Part shown: piece by piece, positions 33,453 to 40,423 of the stretch
Layout: every line of letters starts with the position of its first letter
Numbering within the stretch: position 1 is the stretch's first letter
Assembly: GCA_022711635.1 (NCBI GenBank)
Contig: JAKLEQ010000006.1
Location: forward strand, 1 to 40,423
From: Methanoregula sp.
GTDB taxonomy: Archaea; Halobacteriota; Methanomicrobia; Methanomicrobiales; Methanospirillaceae
Reading direction: 5' to 3'
DNA length: 40,423 bases
Translations under genes and position numbers: made by a program
The notes under the pieces: model-generated
Database searches by the model: none
Seen by the model: only the letters and a program-made list of their open reading frames with translations
Told to the model about the DNA's origin: nothing

Positions 33453-34430
33453 ATGACGACACCCGATGAAAGGACAGGAAAGCATGCCTGCGTCATTGCC
33501 GTCGACCTGGGGGCGACCAACCTCCGGGTCGCACTCGTCACCGGGACGGGCATCGCGGAGAGGACCAGGACAGCACAGATGCCGGACAATCCCTCCGGTG
33601 CGGCGGCGATCACCGGCCTTCTCATCCGGAATATCCGTGCTCTCGCCCCGCAGGAAGAGATCGCGGCCTGCGCCGGGATCGGGATTGGGGCGGCAGGGCC
33701 GGTTGACAAAAACCATACAACGATCGTCCGGCCGCCGAACATTCCCCTCGAATCGGTCCCGCTCGCGGATCCCCTTACGGAAGAATTCGGCCTCCCGGTC
33801 CGGCTCGTCAACGACTGCTGTGCCGGCCTCCTCGGGGAGGCATACTTCGGTGCAGGGCGGGAGTACGGCACCTTCGTGTACCTGACCATCTCGACCGGCA
33901 TCGGGGCCGGGATCATCGCGAACGGGTCCGTCGTTGCCGGCCGGGACGGGAATGCCGGCGAGGTCGGCCATCTCTTCGTCGACAGCGACTACGGCCTCCC
34001 CTGCGGGTGTGGCGGGAAGGGGCACTGGGAGGGGTATGCGAGCGGCCGGTTCCTGCCCCGGTTCTACCACGCATGGCGGCGGAAAAAGGGGCTGACAGAA
34101 GAACGGGACGTCGTATCGGCTCCGGATGTCTTCCGCAGGGTACGGGACGGACCGGACCCTTCTGCCCACGGGTTCATCCGCGAACTCGGGAGGATCAACG
34201 CGCGGGCTATCTCCGATATCATCGTCGCCTACGACCCGGAGGCGATCGTGTTCGACGGTTCGGTCGTACTCAGCAATCCGGATCTGATCCTCCCCCCAAT
34301 CGAAGAGTATGCAGACCGCTACCTTCCGCTTCCCCGGCTTACCGTCAGCAGTCTCGCCGGCCATGCGCCGCTCCTCGGGGCATCGGTCATTGCCCGGGGA
34401 TACATGACCCGGTTCGGGCCGGTCGGGTGA
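33453..34430 (+). CDS. ROK-family sugar kinase
   Basis: This 325-residue protein has the actin/hexokinase fold. The ATP-binding start is VIAVDLGATNLRVAL (14-28), catalytic Asp121 sits in VNDCCAGLLGE, and STGIGAGIIANG and GNAGEVGHLFVD follow. The ROK zinc motif CxCGxxGCxE reads CGCGGKGHWE, so the third Cys ligand is His191, while Cys184, Cys186 and His173 remain. His can bind zinc, so activity is likely. It probably phosphorylates glucose or a related hexose, as archaeal ROK glucokinases do; the exact sugar is not readable. The start is ATG 33453. Confidence 0.9.
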   Translation: MTTPDERTGKHACVIAVDLGATNLRVALVTGTGIAERTRTAQMPDNPSGAAAITGLLIRNIRALAPQEEIAACAGIGIGAAGPVDKNHTTIVRPPNIPLESVPLADPLTEEFGLPVRLVNDCCAGLLGEAYFGAGREYGTFVYLTISTGIGAGIIANGSVVAGRDGNAGEVGHLFVDSDYGLPCGCGGKGHWEGYASGRFLPRFYHAWRRKKGLTEERDVVSAPDVFRRVRDGPDPSAHGFIRELGRINARAISDIIVAYDPEAIVFDGSVVLSNPDLILPPIEEYADRYLPLPRLTVSSLAGHAPLLGASVIARGYMTRFGPVG

Positions 34431-34493
34431 AGGAAGGATCCCCTTTATCACGGCGCCGGGCAGCGGGATGGAGAGCCGGTCAGACGCCACGAA

Positions 34494-34769
34494 TCAGAAC
34501 CGGACCTCGAACCCGGTATACTCCCCGGTCGGCTCGTCGCGGGCAACATCCAGCGAATCCACCCGGATGACCGGATCGCCCTCGGCACGGACCAGCGTTG
34601 CAAACCGCCCGAGCGCCTCATCGCTCCCCTCGGCAACGATCGTAACCGAGCCGTCCGGCATGTTCCGGACGAACCCGGCGACACCGATCTGCCGGGCGCA
34701 GTCGATGACAAAATACCGGTACCCCACACCCTGCACCCGCCCTGTTGCACGCGCAGTTATCCGCAGCAT
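34494..34769 (-). CDS. acyP: Acylphosphatase
   Basis: 91 residues, the usual size. It hydrolyses acyl-phosphates such as acetyl phosphate or carbamoyl phosphate. The catalytic pair is intact: Arg18 in the phosphate loop GRVQGVGYRYF and Asn36 in GFVRNMPDGSV. The start is ATG 34769, divergent from the TPR gene and convergent with the ROK kinase. Confidence 0.95.
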   Translation of the reverse strand: MLRITARATGRVQGVGYRYFVIDCARQIGVAGFVRNMPDGSVTIVAEGSDEALGRFATLVRAEGDPVIRVDSLDVARDEPTGEYTGFEVRF

Positions 34770-34916
34770 TGCGGGAAGGATGGTTGAGGCACCCGTTAAA
34801 CGTTTTCTTCAGGTTTTTCCCGCCGCGATTCCGGATTGTATCGTCAAAGAACCTTCTGATCCTATCGTCCCCCTGCTCCACGAACGTTCATACGGTTCCT
34901 CCGCCCAGTATCTCCC

Positions 34917-35681
34917 ATGGTTGAAAAGGGGGAAGCGGGGGATGAGGAGATCCGGCAGATGTACTGCCGGGCAACCGCCGATGTGTGCGCCGGCCGGTAT
35001 GCCGATGCCATCCCCGCCTTCGAGACGATCCTCGCCCGCGACCCCGGCAACCTGCCGGCGCTCGTCGCGCTCGCCGCAAGCCTCGACCGGCTCGGGCTCT
35101 TTGGCGAAGCCATCGTCTGCTGCGACCAGGCACTCCGCACCGATCCGCGGATGACCGATGCCCTCTTCATCAAGGGGCTTGCCCTCTTCCGCCTCGCCCG
35201 GTACACCGAGGCAGTCCCGTGCTTTGACGCTGCGCTCAGGATATCCCCCGATCACGCGGAGGCGCACTTCATGCGGGGCAATGCACTGTACCAGCAGGGT
35301 GACCTGACGGGGGCGATCCTGTCGTTTGAGGAGACGCTGCGGGTCCGTCCGAAGTATCCCAAGGCGCTCTACAACAAGGGCGTCGCCCTCGCAGATCTCG
35401 GAAGGCTCGATGAAGCGCTCGCCTGCTACGACGCATGCCTCGCGATGAACCCCGGCGTTGCGATCGTGCTGACCAACAAGGGCGTCGTGCTCGCCCGGCT
35501 CGGGCGTTACGCCGAGGCAAAAGAGGTCCTGCTCGAGGCGATCGAACACGACCCCGGCGACGCGACTGCGTGGAGCAACCTCGGGATCTGCTACAGCAGG
35601 ACTGGCCGGGACGACCTCGCCATGCAGGCGTTTTCGAAGGCACGCGAACTCGATGGCGCGAACGATCCCATCGTCCGGTAA
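34917..35681 (+). CDS. TPR repeat protein
   Basis: 254 residues with about seven consecutive TPR units filling the protein from residue 12 to the end (for example YTEAVPCFDAALRISPDHAE and LDEALACYDACLAMNPGV). No other domain, signal peptide or membrane segment. It forms an interaction scaffold; the partner is unknown. The start is ATG 34917, with no SD. A 10-bp hairpin stands right after the stop. Confidence 0.9.
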   Translation: MVEKGEAGDEEIRQMYCRATADVCAGRYADAIPAFETILARDPGNLPALVALAASLDRLGLFGEAIVCCDQALRTDPRMTDALFIKGLALFRLARYTEAVPCFDAALRISPDHAEAHFMRGNALYQQGDLTGAILSFEETLRVRPKYPKALYNKGVALADLGRLDEALACYDACLAMNPGVAIVLTNKGVVLARLGRYAEAKEVLLEAIEHDPGDATAWSNLGICYSRTGRDDLAMQAFSKARELDGANDPIVR

Positions 35682-35688
35682 CGTGTGC

Positions 35689-35714
35689 CCCCGGATCCAT
35701 CGGGGGATCCGGGG
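35689..35714. repeat. 10-bp perfect stem-loop after TPR gene
   Basis: ccccggatcc (35689-35698) and ggatccgggg (35705-35714) flank a 6-base loop, seven bases after the TPR stop and 70 bases before the convergent permease stop. It is the strongest simple hairpin in the window; without a T-run it may protect or process the mRNA end. Confidence 0.6.
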
Positions 35715-35783
35715 ATACCGTGGCAGCAGGAGGATCCGAAAAGATCGTCCCGAGATCCCGCACGTTTCCGGATCGCACCCGGG

Positions 35784-37088
35784 TCACGGGCCGGTACGCC
35801 GTGTTGCACGCCAGCCGGAGACCAGCAGGAGCACAACGCCGATACCGGTGAGCACCGCGCCGAGTGCCAGCACGGAACGATCCTGCACGCCAAGGAGGAG
35901 GACGCACAGGAGGATCCCCACAACCGGGAGGACCGGCAGCCGGCCAAGCGATCCGGGGACCCGGAACGCCCGGTCCGCCCCCGGGGAGTGGTAGCGCAGG
36001 GCGATCACCGCAGCATTGATCATGATGAAGGTGACAAAGAGCGTGAAATTGGTCACGTTTGCAATAAAGGCGATGTCGCCGAGGAAAATCAGCGCGACCG
36101 TGAGGATCCCGCAGGCGACCGTTGCGGCAATCGGCGTCCTCCTGCCCGGGTGGACGTAGGCAAGGCCGGCCGACAGGGACGAGGATACCGCCATACCGAA
36201 GAGGAGCCGGATCGAGGCGTACATCGACATGAGGACGGTGTTTGCCGTAGCGAAGAGCGCGATTACCGCGATGAGGGCGGCCCATTCCGGGCCAAGGGTT
36301 GCGGCCACGATGTCGGCAAACGGGGCACCGGACACGGCCAGCTGCTCCCAGCTCAGAACGGAAACGGCGGCAAGGGCGACGAGGATGTAAAGGACGGTGC
36401 TTATCGTAAGGGCGAGGAGAAGGGCTCTCGGGATCGTGGACTCGGGGACCTTCGTCTCCTCGGAGAACTTGACCATGGACTCGAATCCCTGGTAAGCGAA
36501 GAAGATCAGTGCCGCTGCAGCAAAGAGCCCGGGAATCCCCTGCGGCAGCTCCAGGTAGTTGACGCTTCCCAGGTGCGGCAGGCCGATTGCGATGATGATG
36601 ACAAGCCCGGCTGCCTCTATCAGCGTTGCGACAACAGCGACCCGGACGGTCTCGCGGATGCCGTACGCGAGAAGGGCGGTGAGGAGCACAAGGAGAACCA
36701 ATGCGGAGGCGAAAACGGGGACGCCGGTGAGGACGTTGAAGTACCCCCCAAATCCGAGGGCGACCGTGGCGGCGGCAAGGACCCCGGAGAGGAAGACCAG
36801 CCAGCCGGTCACGAACGCGAGACGGGCATCAAACGCGTTCCTGACATAGTCATACTCCGCGCCGGCCCTCGGAAACATCGAGGAGAGTTCCGCGTAGCTG
36901 AGCCCGGTGACGAGGGCCATCAATGCCGAAACCGCAAACGCCAGCCAGACCGCGTTGCCGCACAGCCCTGCCGCCTGCCCGATGAGGACGTACACGCCCG
37001 CACCCAGGATGATCCCTATCCCTGAGACCGTGACGTCGAACAGGTTCAGTTCCCGCCGGAGGGAGGCTTTTGGAGATTCTGCAGCCAT
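35784..37088 (-). CDS. APC-family amino acid permease
   Basis: 434 residues with 12 expected membrane segments. The APC opening is clear: LNLFDVTVSGIGIILGAGVYVLIG, then LSYAELSSMFPRAGAEYDYV and the conserved FFAYQGFESMVKFSEETKVPESTIPRAL-type region around segments 5-6. It imports or exchanges amino acids across the cell membrane. ATG 37088 is preferred over an in-frame TTG at 37124 because the SD AGGAGG lies between the two. It fits with the secreted C69 dipeptidase as an amino-acid scavenging function, by inference. Confidence 0.92.
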   Translation of the reverse strand: MAAESPKASLRRELNLFDVTVSGIGIILGAGVYVLIGQAAGLCGNAVWLAFAVSALMALVTGLSYAELSSMFPRAGAEYDYVRNAFDARLAFVTGWLVFLSGVLAAATVALGFGGYFNVLTGVPVFASALVLLVLLTALLAYGIRETVRVAVVATLIEAAGLVIIIAIGLPHLGSVNYLELPQGIPGLFAAAALIFFAYQGFESMVKFSEETKVPESTIPRALLLALTISTVLYILVALAAVSVLSWEQLAVSGAPFADIVAATLGPEWAALIAVIALFATANTVLMSMYASIRLLFGMAVSSSLSAGLAYVHPGRRTPIAATVACGILTVALIFLGDIAFIANVTNFTLFVTFIMINAAVIALRYHSPGADRAFRVPGSLGRLPVLPVVGILLCVLLLGVQDRSVLALGAVLTGIGVVLLLVSGWRATRRTGP

Positions 37089-37116
37089 ACCGTGAACGCT
37101 GAGGCGTTCGCCTCCT
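37089..37116 (-). promoter_or_regulatory. Permease translation-initiation region with competing hairpins
   Basis: The SD AGGAGG (37111-37116) is 22 bases from ATG 37088, too far to work unaided. A 6-bp hairpin gaacgc/gcgttc (37094-37109) would loop out 16 bases and leave about 6 bases of spacing. A competing stem gaggc/gcctc (37101-37114) would instead bury part of the SD. The two cannot form together. A switch is inference from geometry. Confidence 0.5.
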
Positions 37117-37282
37117 GATCCCAAAAAGAGTCAGGATGGAACATGGTGAAAAAATGCGGCCATCCCCCGGAATCAGCGCATCACCTCATGGGGGCGCCGG
37201 TGGGCCCGGATGCGGAGAAGAAGCCAGCATGATTGAGAGAAAGCAGAATAATCGGGTATAACGTTGGCAAGACAAAGCGATA

Positions 37283-37296
37283 ATGATATATATCAT
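37283..37296. promoter_or_regulatory. 14-bp palindrome with TATA core
   Basis: atgatatatatcat is a perfect palindrome in the 360-base gap between permease and the small secreted protein gene. It contains a TATA-like core, and caaatattta follows at 37311-37320. It may be the plus-strand promoter or an operator overlapping it. The rest of the gap holds no ORF I can support. Confidence 0.4.
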
Positions 37297-37451
37297 GGAA
37301 TGATTTTGCACAAATATTTATCAAGCGATACGACGAGGATGAAGTATACGCCGGGGTGCAGTACAGCGGGCGGAAAAATGCCCGTACAAATTTTCACTGC
37401 AATACACTCACGATCACGGGATCCCTGCAGGCCGGCCGGAGCCATGATACC

Positions 37452-37814
37452 ATGAAGAACCAGGTACTGTTTGCAGGAATACTCCTGCTCCTGATTGCAA
37501 TCCTCCCAGCGGCTGCGTCGCCGGTCGTCGGGATCCACGATGACGGGATCTGCTATGTCCTTGATGCGGACGAAGATCTGGTCCCCGCAACATGCCAGAC
37601 GATTGCCGCGAACCCGTCCGGTGTCGCCGTCCTCGCCTGCGAGGCGAAACTTACGGACGGCGCCGCCCCTGCGGACAGCGTTATCATCTACGATGCCGTC
37701 ACCGGCGGATCCTGTTCAACGGCGCTCGGCCTGACCACCCGGTGGCAGGAAGTGATCACGTCCGATGGCATCGCCCTGCTGGTCTGCAACAACCAGTACG
37801 CCGAGATGCTCTGA
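37452..37814 (+). CDS. Small secreted protein, Cys-containing
   Basis: 120 residues. Signal peptide 1-22 (hydrophobic core GILLLLIAILPAAA, likely cut after an Ala near 22-23), then a 95-residue acidic domain with four Cys (CYVLD, TCQTI, ACEAKL, SCST and a late VCNNQ), which may form disulfides. No family recognised. The start is ATG 37452. Its 3' end overlaps the C-terminal read-through of the YCII pseudogene on the opposite strand. Confidence 0.75.
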   Translation: MKNQVLFAGILLLLIAILPAAASPVVGIHDDGICYVLDADEDLVPATCQTIAANPSGVAVLACEAKLTDGAAPADSVIIYDAVTGGSCSTALGLTTRWQEVITSDGIALLVCNNQYAEML

Positions 37815-38194
37815 CCGGATCCCCGTAAAAACTACCGGGCTGCAGAGGCGGGGCTTTTCCATGTATTTCGATGCACGGCCGGAAACCTGTTGTCCCGCCA
37901 AAGACAACGTGCGGCGCTGAGCCGGCGATCTCCACGGCCTCTTTTTCCGACGGGATATTCACGATCGCATACCCGGAGAGATCCCCCGGGCGTTTGACAA
38001 ACTCCCCGGCACCGTGCTGTGAGACCACGTTTCCGGCGTCTTGAAACGGGCTTGCCGATTCCAGTATTCCATTCTTTGCAAGCCCGGCAATCCATTCACG
38101 CCTCCGGCGCATCTGGTCCGCTTTCTCGCTCGATTCCCGGGCTTAAGACCGTACGGTCAGGGTCCCCGCCTGCAAACAGGAGCATGTACTTCAT
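37756..38194 (-). pseudogene. Frameshifted YCII/DGPF-family gene
   Basis: ATG 38194 starts a YCII-like N-terminus (MKYMLLFAGGDPDRTVLSPG) that reaches a stop about 32 codons later. In the adjacent frame the domain resumes at SSEKADQM, followed by EWIAGLAKNGILESASPF, the DGPF-like region GDLSGYAIVNIPSEKEAVEI and RPCIEI. A one-base change near the CCCGGG run (about 38140-38150) explains the break. The resumed frame also lacks a normal stop after RPCIEI and runs on to 37756, into the opposite gene. It is a pseudogene unless the shift is a sequencing error. Intact family members bind small ligands and are of unclear function. Confidence 0.8.
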
Positions 38195-38309
38195 GCCACC
38201 GTCTTCTTCGCCGCTGATGAAAAAATCTCCCACGCCGGCATTTTTTTGGCGGAGGCGGTACGGAAATGCATCCCCCGTGTTTTTTTATGAAAACGACGAA
38301 GATCCAACC

Positions 38310-38903
38310 ATGCATGAGCTCCTCAGGGTCTTTACCGACAGGAAAGGCCTGACCTGGATCGCGGTGACGGCGTTCTTCTCTATCCTCGTCCTCATCCCGT
38401 TCAACCAGTACCACGCGGAGATCGCGGGGATCACGCTGCGCCCGGCTGCCGTCCTCCCGCCGGTCTGCGGCATCCTCTGGGGGCCCGCGGGTGCATGGGG
38501 CCTCGGGTTCGGGAACATCGCCGGCGACTTCTTCGGGGGCTCGTGGTCGGCAATGAGCATCTTCGGGTTCATCATCAACGTCCTGTACCCTTATCTTGCC
38601 TACCGGATATGGCACCGGATGATGCAGGGGCACCCGATGCGCCTCGACATCTTCGCCATCGGATGTTTCTGGATGACGGCCTTTGCGGTCACCCTTGCCT
38701 GCATGGTTCTCCTGGCAGCATGCGGCACAATCTTCTTCGCGCGACCGTTCGAGAGCAAGTTCATCAGTTACTTTGGGAACAACATCTTCTGGGTGATGCT
38801 TGCCGGCCCGGTTCTGCTCGCGCTCATCTTTGAACCGGCGCGCCGGAACGGGCTCGTGTACGGGGACGCGTGGGACCGGCAGGGGGAGACCGGAAGGATG
38901 TGA
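38310..38903 (+). CDS. ECF transporter S-component-like membrane protein
   Basis: 197 residues with five to six hydrophobic segments. The ITLRPAAVLPPVCGILWGPAGAWGLGFGNIAGDFFGG stretch (segments 2-3) has the Gly/Pro-rich style of ECF S-components, which bind a vitamin or metal and dock on an EcfT/A module. No EcfA or EcfT gene is in the window. The start ATG 38310 is supported by a TATA-like ttttttatga 21-29 bases upstream, so it is leaderless. A longer in-frame start at 38019 is unlikely. It is convergent with the nitrogenase-like gene, 21 bases apart. The substrate is unknown. Confidence 0.65.
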   Translation: MHELLRVFTDRKGLTWIAVTAFFSILVLIPFNQYHAEIAGITLRPAAVLPPVCGILWGPAGAWGLGFGNIAGDFFGGSWSAMSIFGFIINVLYPYLAYRIWHRMMQGHPMRLDIFAIGCFWMTAFAVTLACMVLLAACGTIFFARPFESKFISYFGNNIFWVMLAGPVLLALIFEPARRNGLVYGDAWDRQGETGRM

Positions 38904-38924
38904 CGATTCTGCGACCGGTCTTCC

Positions 38925-40142
38925 TTACCGTCCTTCGCCCTTTTCCCGTAACCCCGGTGCTTTTTTCCGTATGAGCCGGGCCAGGTTCTCTGCGCCGGAG
39001 AACCCGGCGGTCAGCTCGCTCCCGTGCATGATATCGATATGGTCGATGGAGAGCTCTTTTGCAAGCGGCAGCTCGAGCATCCCGCCGATCAGGAGATCGA
39101 TGTTGTGTTCCCGGAGTTTCTGCATGATGAGCTCGTGACCGGGCCCAATCAGGACCTCGCCGGTGGGTATTCCCATGCCACGGATTTTTTCCCCAGAAGC
39201 AGGATCGGCGTCCACGATGACGAGCCGGGGGACAACTTGGTATTCTGCGAGGAAGCGGACCATGGAGATGGCCCGGGTAGGTCCACTGACAAGTGCAATG
39301 CGCCGGGACGCAAGGAACCTGCAGTCCGGGGCATTGGCGTGGCCGGCCGGGAGGCTGCCGGGTGCCGGAACCCCGAGGGCATCCGCAACGCGTTCGAGGA
39401 ACCGGAGCGAAGAGCGGTACCCTGTGGGGATCTCTTCAACGATATACGGCGTGCCGCAGAGAGTTTTGAGGAGTCCTGCCGCGTCCTTTCCGGACGGTTC
39501 GCAGACGACGATGTTGAGGGCTGCATCGCCCAGCCGTTCCAGGTCGGCCCTCCATGATCCGGCGGTGAGTACCGCGCTCACCGAAACGCCGATCATTGCG
39601 AGCAGGGAGCGCATCTCTGCAAGGTCGGGACCGGCCCGGAACATGCCGACAAGGTTGACCGACCGGGGGGCAGGGACGGAGGGCTTGTGTGCGAACTCGC
39701 GGACAAGCTGGCACAGGGTCTCCCGGTACCCCGCATGCAGATCGCCTTCGAAACCACCGGCAGCGATGGGGACTATCCTTGCCCGGGTCCGGGTATCCCG
39801 GACAGCACTGCCGACGTCCTCCCCGATAATCTCGGAAGAGCAGCAGGAGAGGACGAACAGAAGGTCCGGCGAGAGTGTCCGGTCCAGGGAGCGGATCGCC
39901 TCCGAAAGTTTCCCTTCGGCCCCGAAGATTACATCATGCTCGTTGAGCGCCGTGGTGTAGATCTCCGAGGGACGGTCGCCCCGCATGCCGAGGATATAGT
40001 TGATATGGTAGACGCAGCCTTTGGGCCCGTGGACAAGGACGACGCTCCGCTGGATCGTACCGAGAGCCTTGATGGCCCCGAAAAGTTTGCAGGTCGTGCG
40101 GGGAATTTGTGCGGCAGGGGCACAGGAGGATGTTTCTGCCAT
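38925..40142 (-). CDS. Nitrogenase component 1-like protein (NifD/E-type)
   Basis: 405 residues of the nitrogenase MoFe-like superfamily. Three Cys occupy the P-cluster-like positions: Cys18 (TTCKLFGAIKAL), Cys43 (VHGPKGCVYH) and Cys100/101 (SCCSSEIIGED). EHDVIFGAEGKLSEAI matches the family helix after the second ligand. I see no equivalent of the FeMo-co ligand Cys275, but His373 (MHGSEL) aligns in place with the His442 region. The start ATG 40142 has a strong SD (ggaggg); the frame extends upstream only by chance. It is shorter than NifD/NifE and has no NifH or second subunit beside it here. It does not match the CfbD pattern, so the reaction is unknown. Confidence 0.85.
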   Translation of the reverse strand: MAETSSCAPAAQIPRTTCKLFGAIKALGTIQRSVVLVHGPKGCVYHINYILGMRGDRPSEIYTTALNEHDVIFGAEGKLSEAIRSLDRTLSPDLLFVLSCCSSEIIGEDVGSAVRDTRTRARIVPIAAGGFEGDLHAGYRETLCQLVREFAHKPSVPAPRSVNLVGMFRAGPDLAEMRSLLAMIGVSVSAVLTAGSWRADLERLGDAALNIVVCEPSGKDAAGLLKTLCGTPYIVEEIPTGYRSSLRFLERVADALGVPAPGSLPAGHANAPDCRFLASRRIALVSGPTRAISMVRFLAEYQVVPRLVIVDADPASGEKIRGMGIPTGEVLIGPGHELIMQKLREHNIDLLIGGMLELPLAKELSIDHIDIMHGSELTAGFSGAENLARLIRKKAPGLREKGEGR

Positions 40143-40284
40143 CGTCCCTCCGGTAACAATTACTCCGGGGGCTGCATGATAAGCTGTTCGCTCCCTGCAA
40201 GGCCGGAAGTGTGCTGCCGCCGGCTCCCGCTGACAGGAACGACGGGATTGGCAAGACGTATCTTCTGAAAGATCCCATGAAGAC

Positions 40285-40423
40285 ATGATCATGGCACAAC
40301 GACAGAAGTGCGAATACTGCGAAAAGGACGCTATCGGCTTCCAGTCCTTCGGGTGCTGCTGCGCGTATGTCTGCAGGGACCACGCGGACACCCTCCTCCT
40401 CGCGCTCAGGCCGGGGGAGAAAC
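40285..40423 (+). CDS. Small zinc-finger-like protein, 3' end outside window
   Basis: A frame open from ATG 40285 (or ATG 40291) to the window edge, at least 44 residues. It is Cys-rich in a finger pattern: KCEYCEK, then GCCCAYVCRDHAD, a C-x2-C ... C-x4-C-x2-H arrangement like a B-box or AN1-type zinc site. It is divergent from the nitrogenase-like gene, with a 142-base shared intergenic region. Function unknown; the C-terminal part is cut off. Confidence 0.65.
   Translation, partial: MIMAQRQKCEYCEKDAIGFQSFGCCCAYVCRDHADTLLLALRPGEK

Noticed and set aside
35685-37025. 446-codon plus-strand frame opposite the amino-acid permease
   Set aside because: Antisense to a clear APC permease; the translation is Asp/Arg/Gly/Glu biased without domains, as expected from complementing membrane-protein codons.
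38925-40142. Assignment as CfbD (coenzyme F430 synthesis)
   Set aside because: CfbD has a characteristic HGPxGCCF region and other spacing. This protein has HGPKGCVYH and a NifD/NifE-like EHDVIFGAEGKL helix, so only the superfamily is claimed.
40143-40391. N-terminal extension of the nitrogenase-like protein by about 83 residues
   Set aside because: A strong SD precedes ATG 40142, the extension has no similarity to the family, and it would overlap the divergent zinc-finger gene.

Overview
The window looks like chromosomal DNA of a methanogenic euryarchaeon, most likely in or near Methanomicrobiales (Methanoregula/Methanosphaerula-like). This rests on gene content and style, not on a database search. 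It is GC-rich, with short AT-rich promoters carrying archaeal TATA boxes, apparently leaderless starts beside starts with Shine-Dalgarno (SD) sites, and T-run terminators. Genes typical of methanogens are a DUF2769 protein, a DUF362 ferredoxin-like protein, an iron-sulfur flavoprotein, a receiver-PAS-TPR family, a class II ribonucleotide reductase and a nitrogenase-like component 1 protein. I see no tRNA, rRNA, CRISPR array, insertion sequence or phage block.

Layout. 1-5.0 kb: a hypothetical protein, a TPR protein, a ferritin, and two paralogous receiver-PAS-TPR regulators in tandem. 5-8.5 kb: a DUF362 [4Fe-4S] protein and an FMN-binding glutamate synthase-type protein, followed by a frameshifted second copy of that protein's C-terminus. 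8.5-11.8 kb, minus strand: a PD-(D/E)XK-like hypothetical protein and the amt-glnK operon. The amt promoter has a perfect GGAA-N6-TTCC (NrpR-type) operator and a nested stem-loop in its leader. 11.8-14.1 kb: a class II ribonucleotide reductase and an Isf-type flavoprotein. 14.1-17.2 kb: a hairpin-rich gap, a membrane protein, a gene-poor gap and an M20 peptidase.

17.4-24.1 kb is a sensory block. It holds a periplasmic-binding-domain histidine kinase homologue with Gln where the phospho-accepting His should be, a GNAT acetyltransferase, an unlisted 50-residue ORF, a chemoreceptor with what look like four tandem HAMP units, and a receiver-histidine kinase protein. 24.2-31.7 kb holds small membrane, cysteine-rich, GYD and hypothetical proteins, a secreted C69 dipeptidase, and a membrane-anchored protein overlapping a lipoprotein gene.

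32.2-33.3 kb is a compact three-gene cassette resembling bacterial yqjD-yqjE-yqjK. 33.4-37.1 kb: a ROK kinase, an acylphosphatase, a TPR protein, and an APC amino-acid permease with a bistable-looking translation-initiation region. 37.4-40.4 kb: a small secreted protein, a frameshifted YCII/DGPF gene, an ECF S-component-like membrane protein, a stand-alone nitrogenase-like protein, and the start of a small zinc-finger gene cut by the window edge.

Themes: nitrogen assimilation (amt-glnK, glutamate synthase-type protein, nitrogenase-like protein), redox and iron handling (ferritin, DUF362, Isf), and signal transduction (five sensor/receiver proteins). The strongest non-coding signals are the amt operator plus leader hairpin, the permease leader, and clusters of perfect inverted repeats in convergent intergenic gaps.
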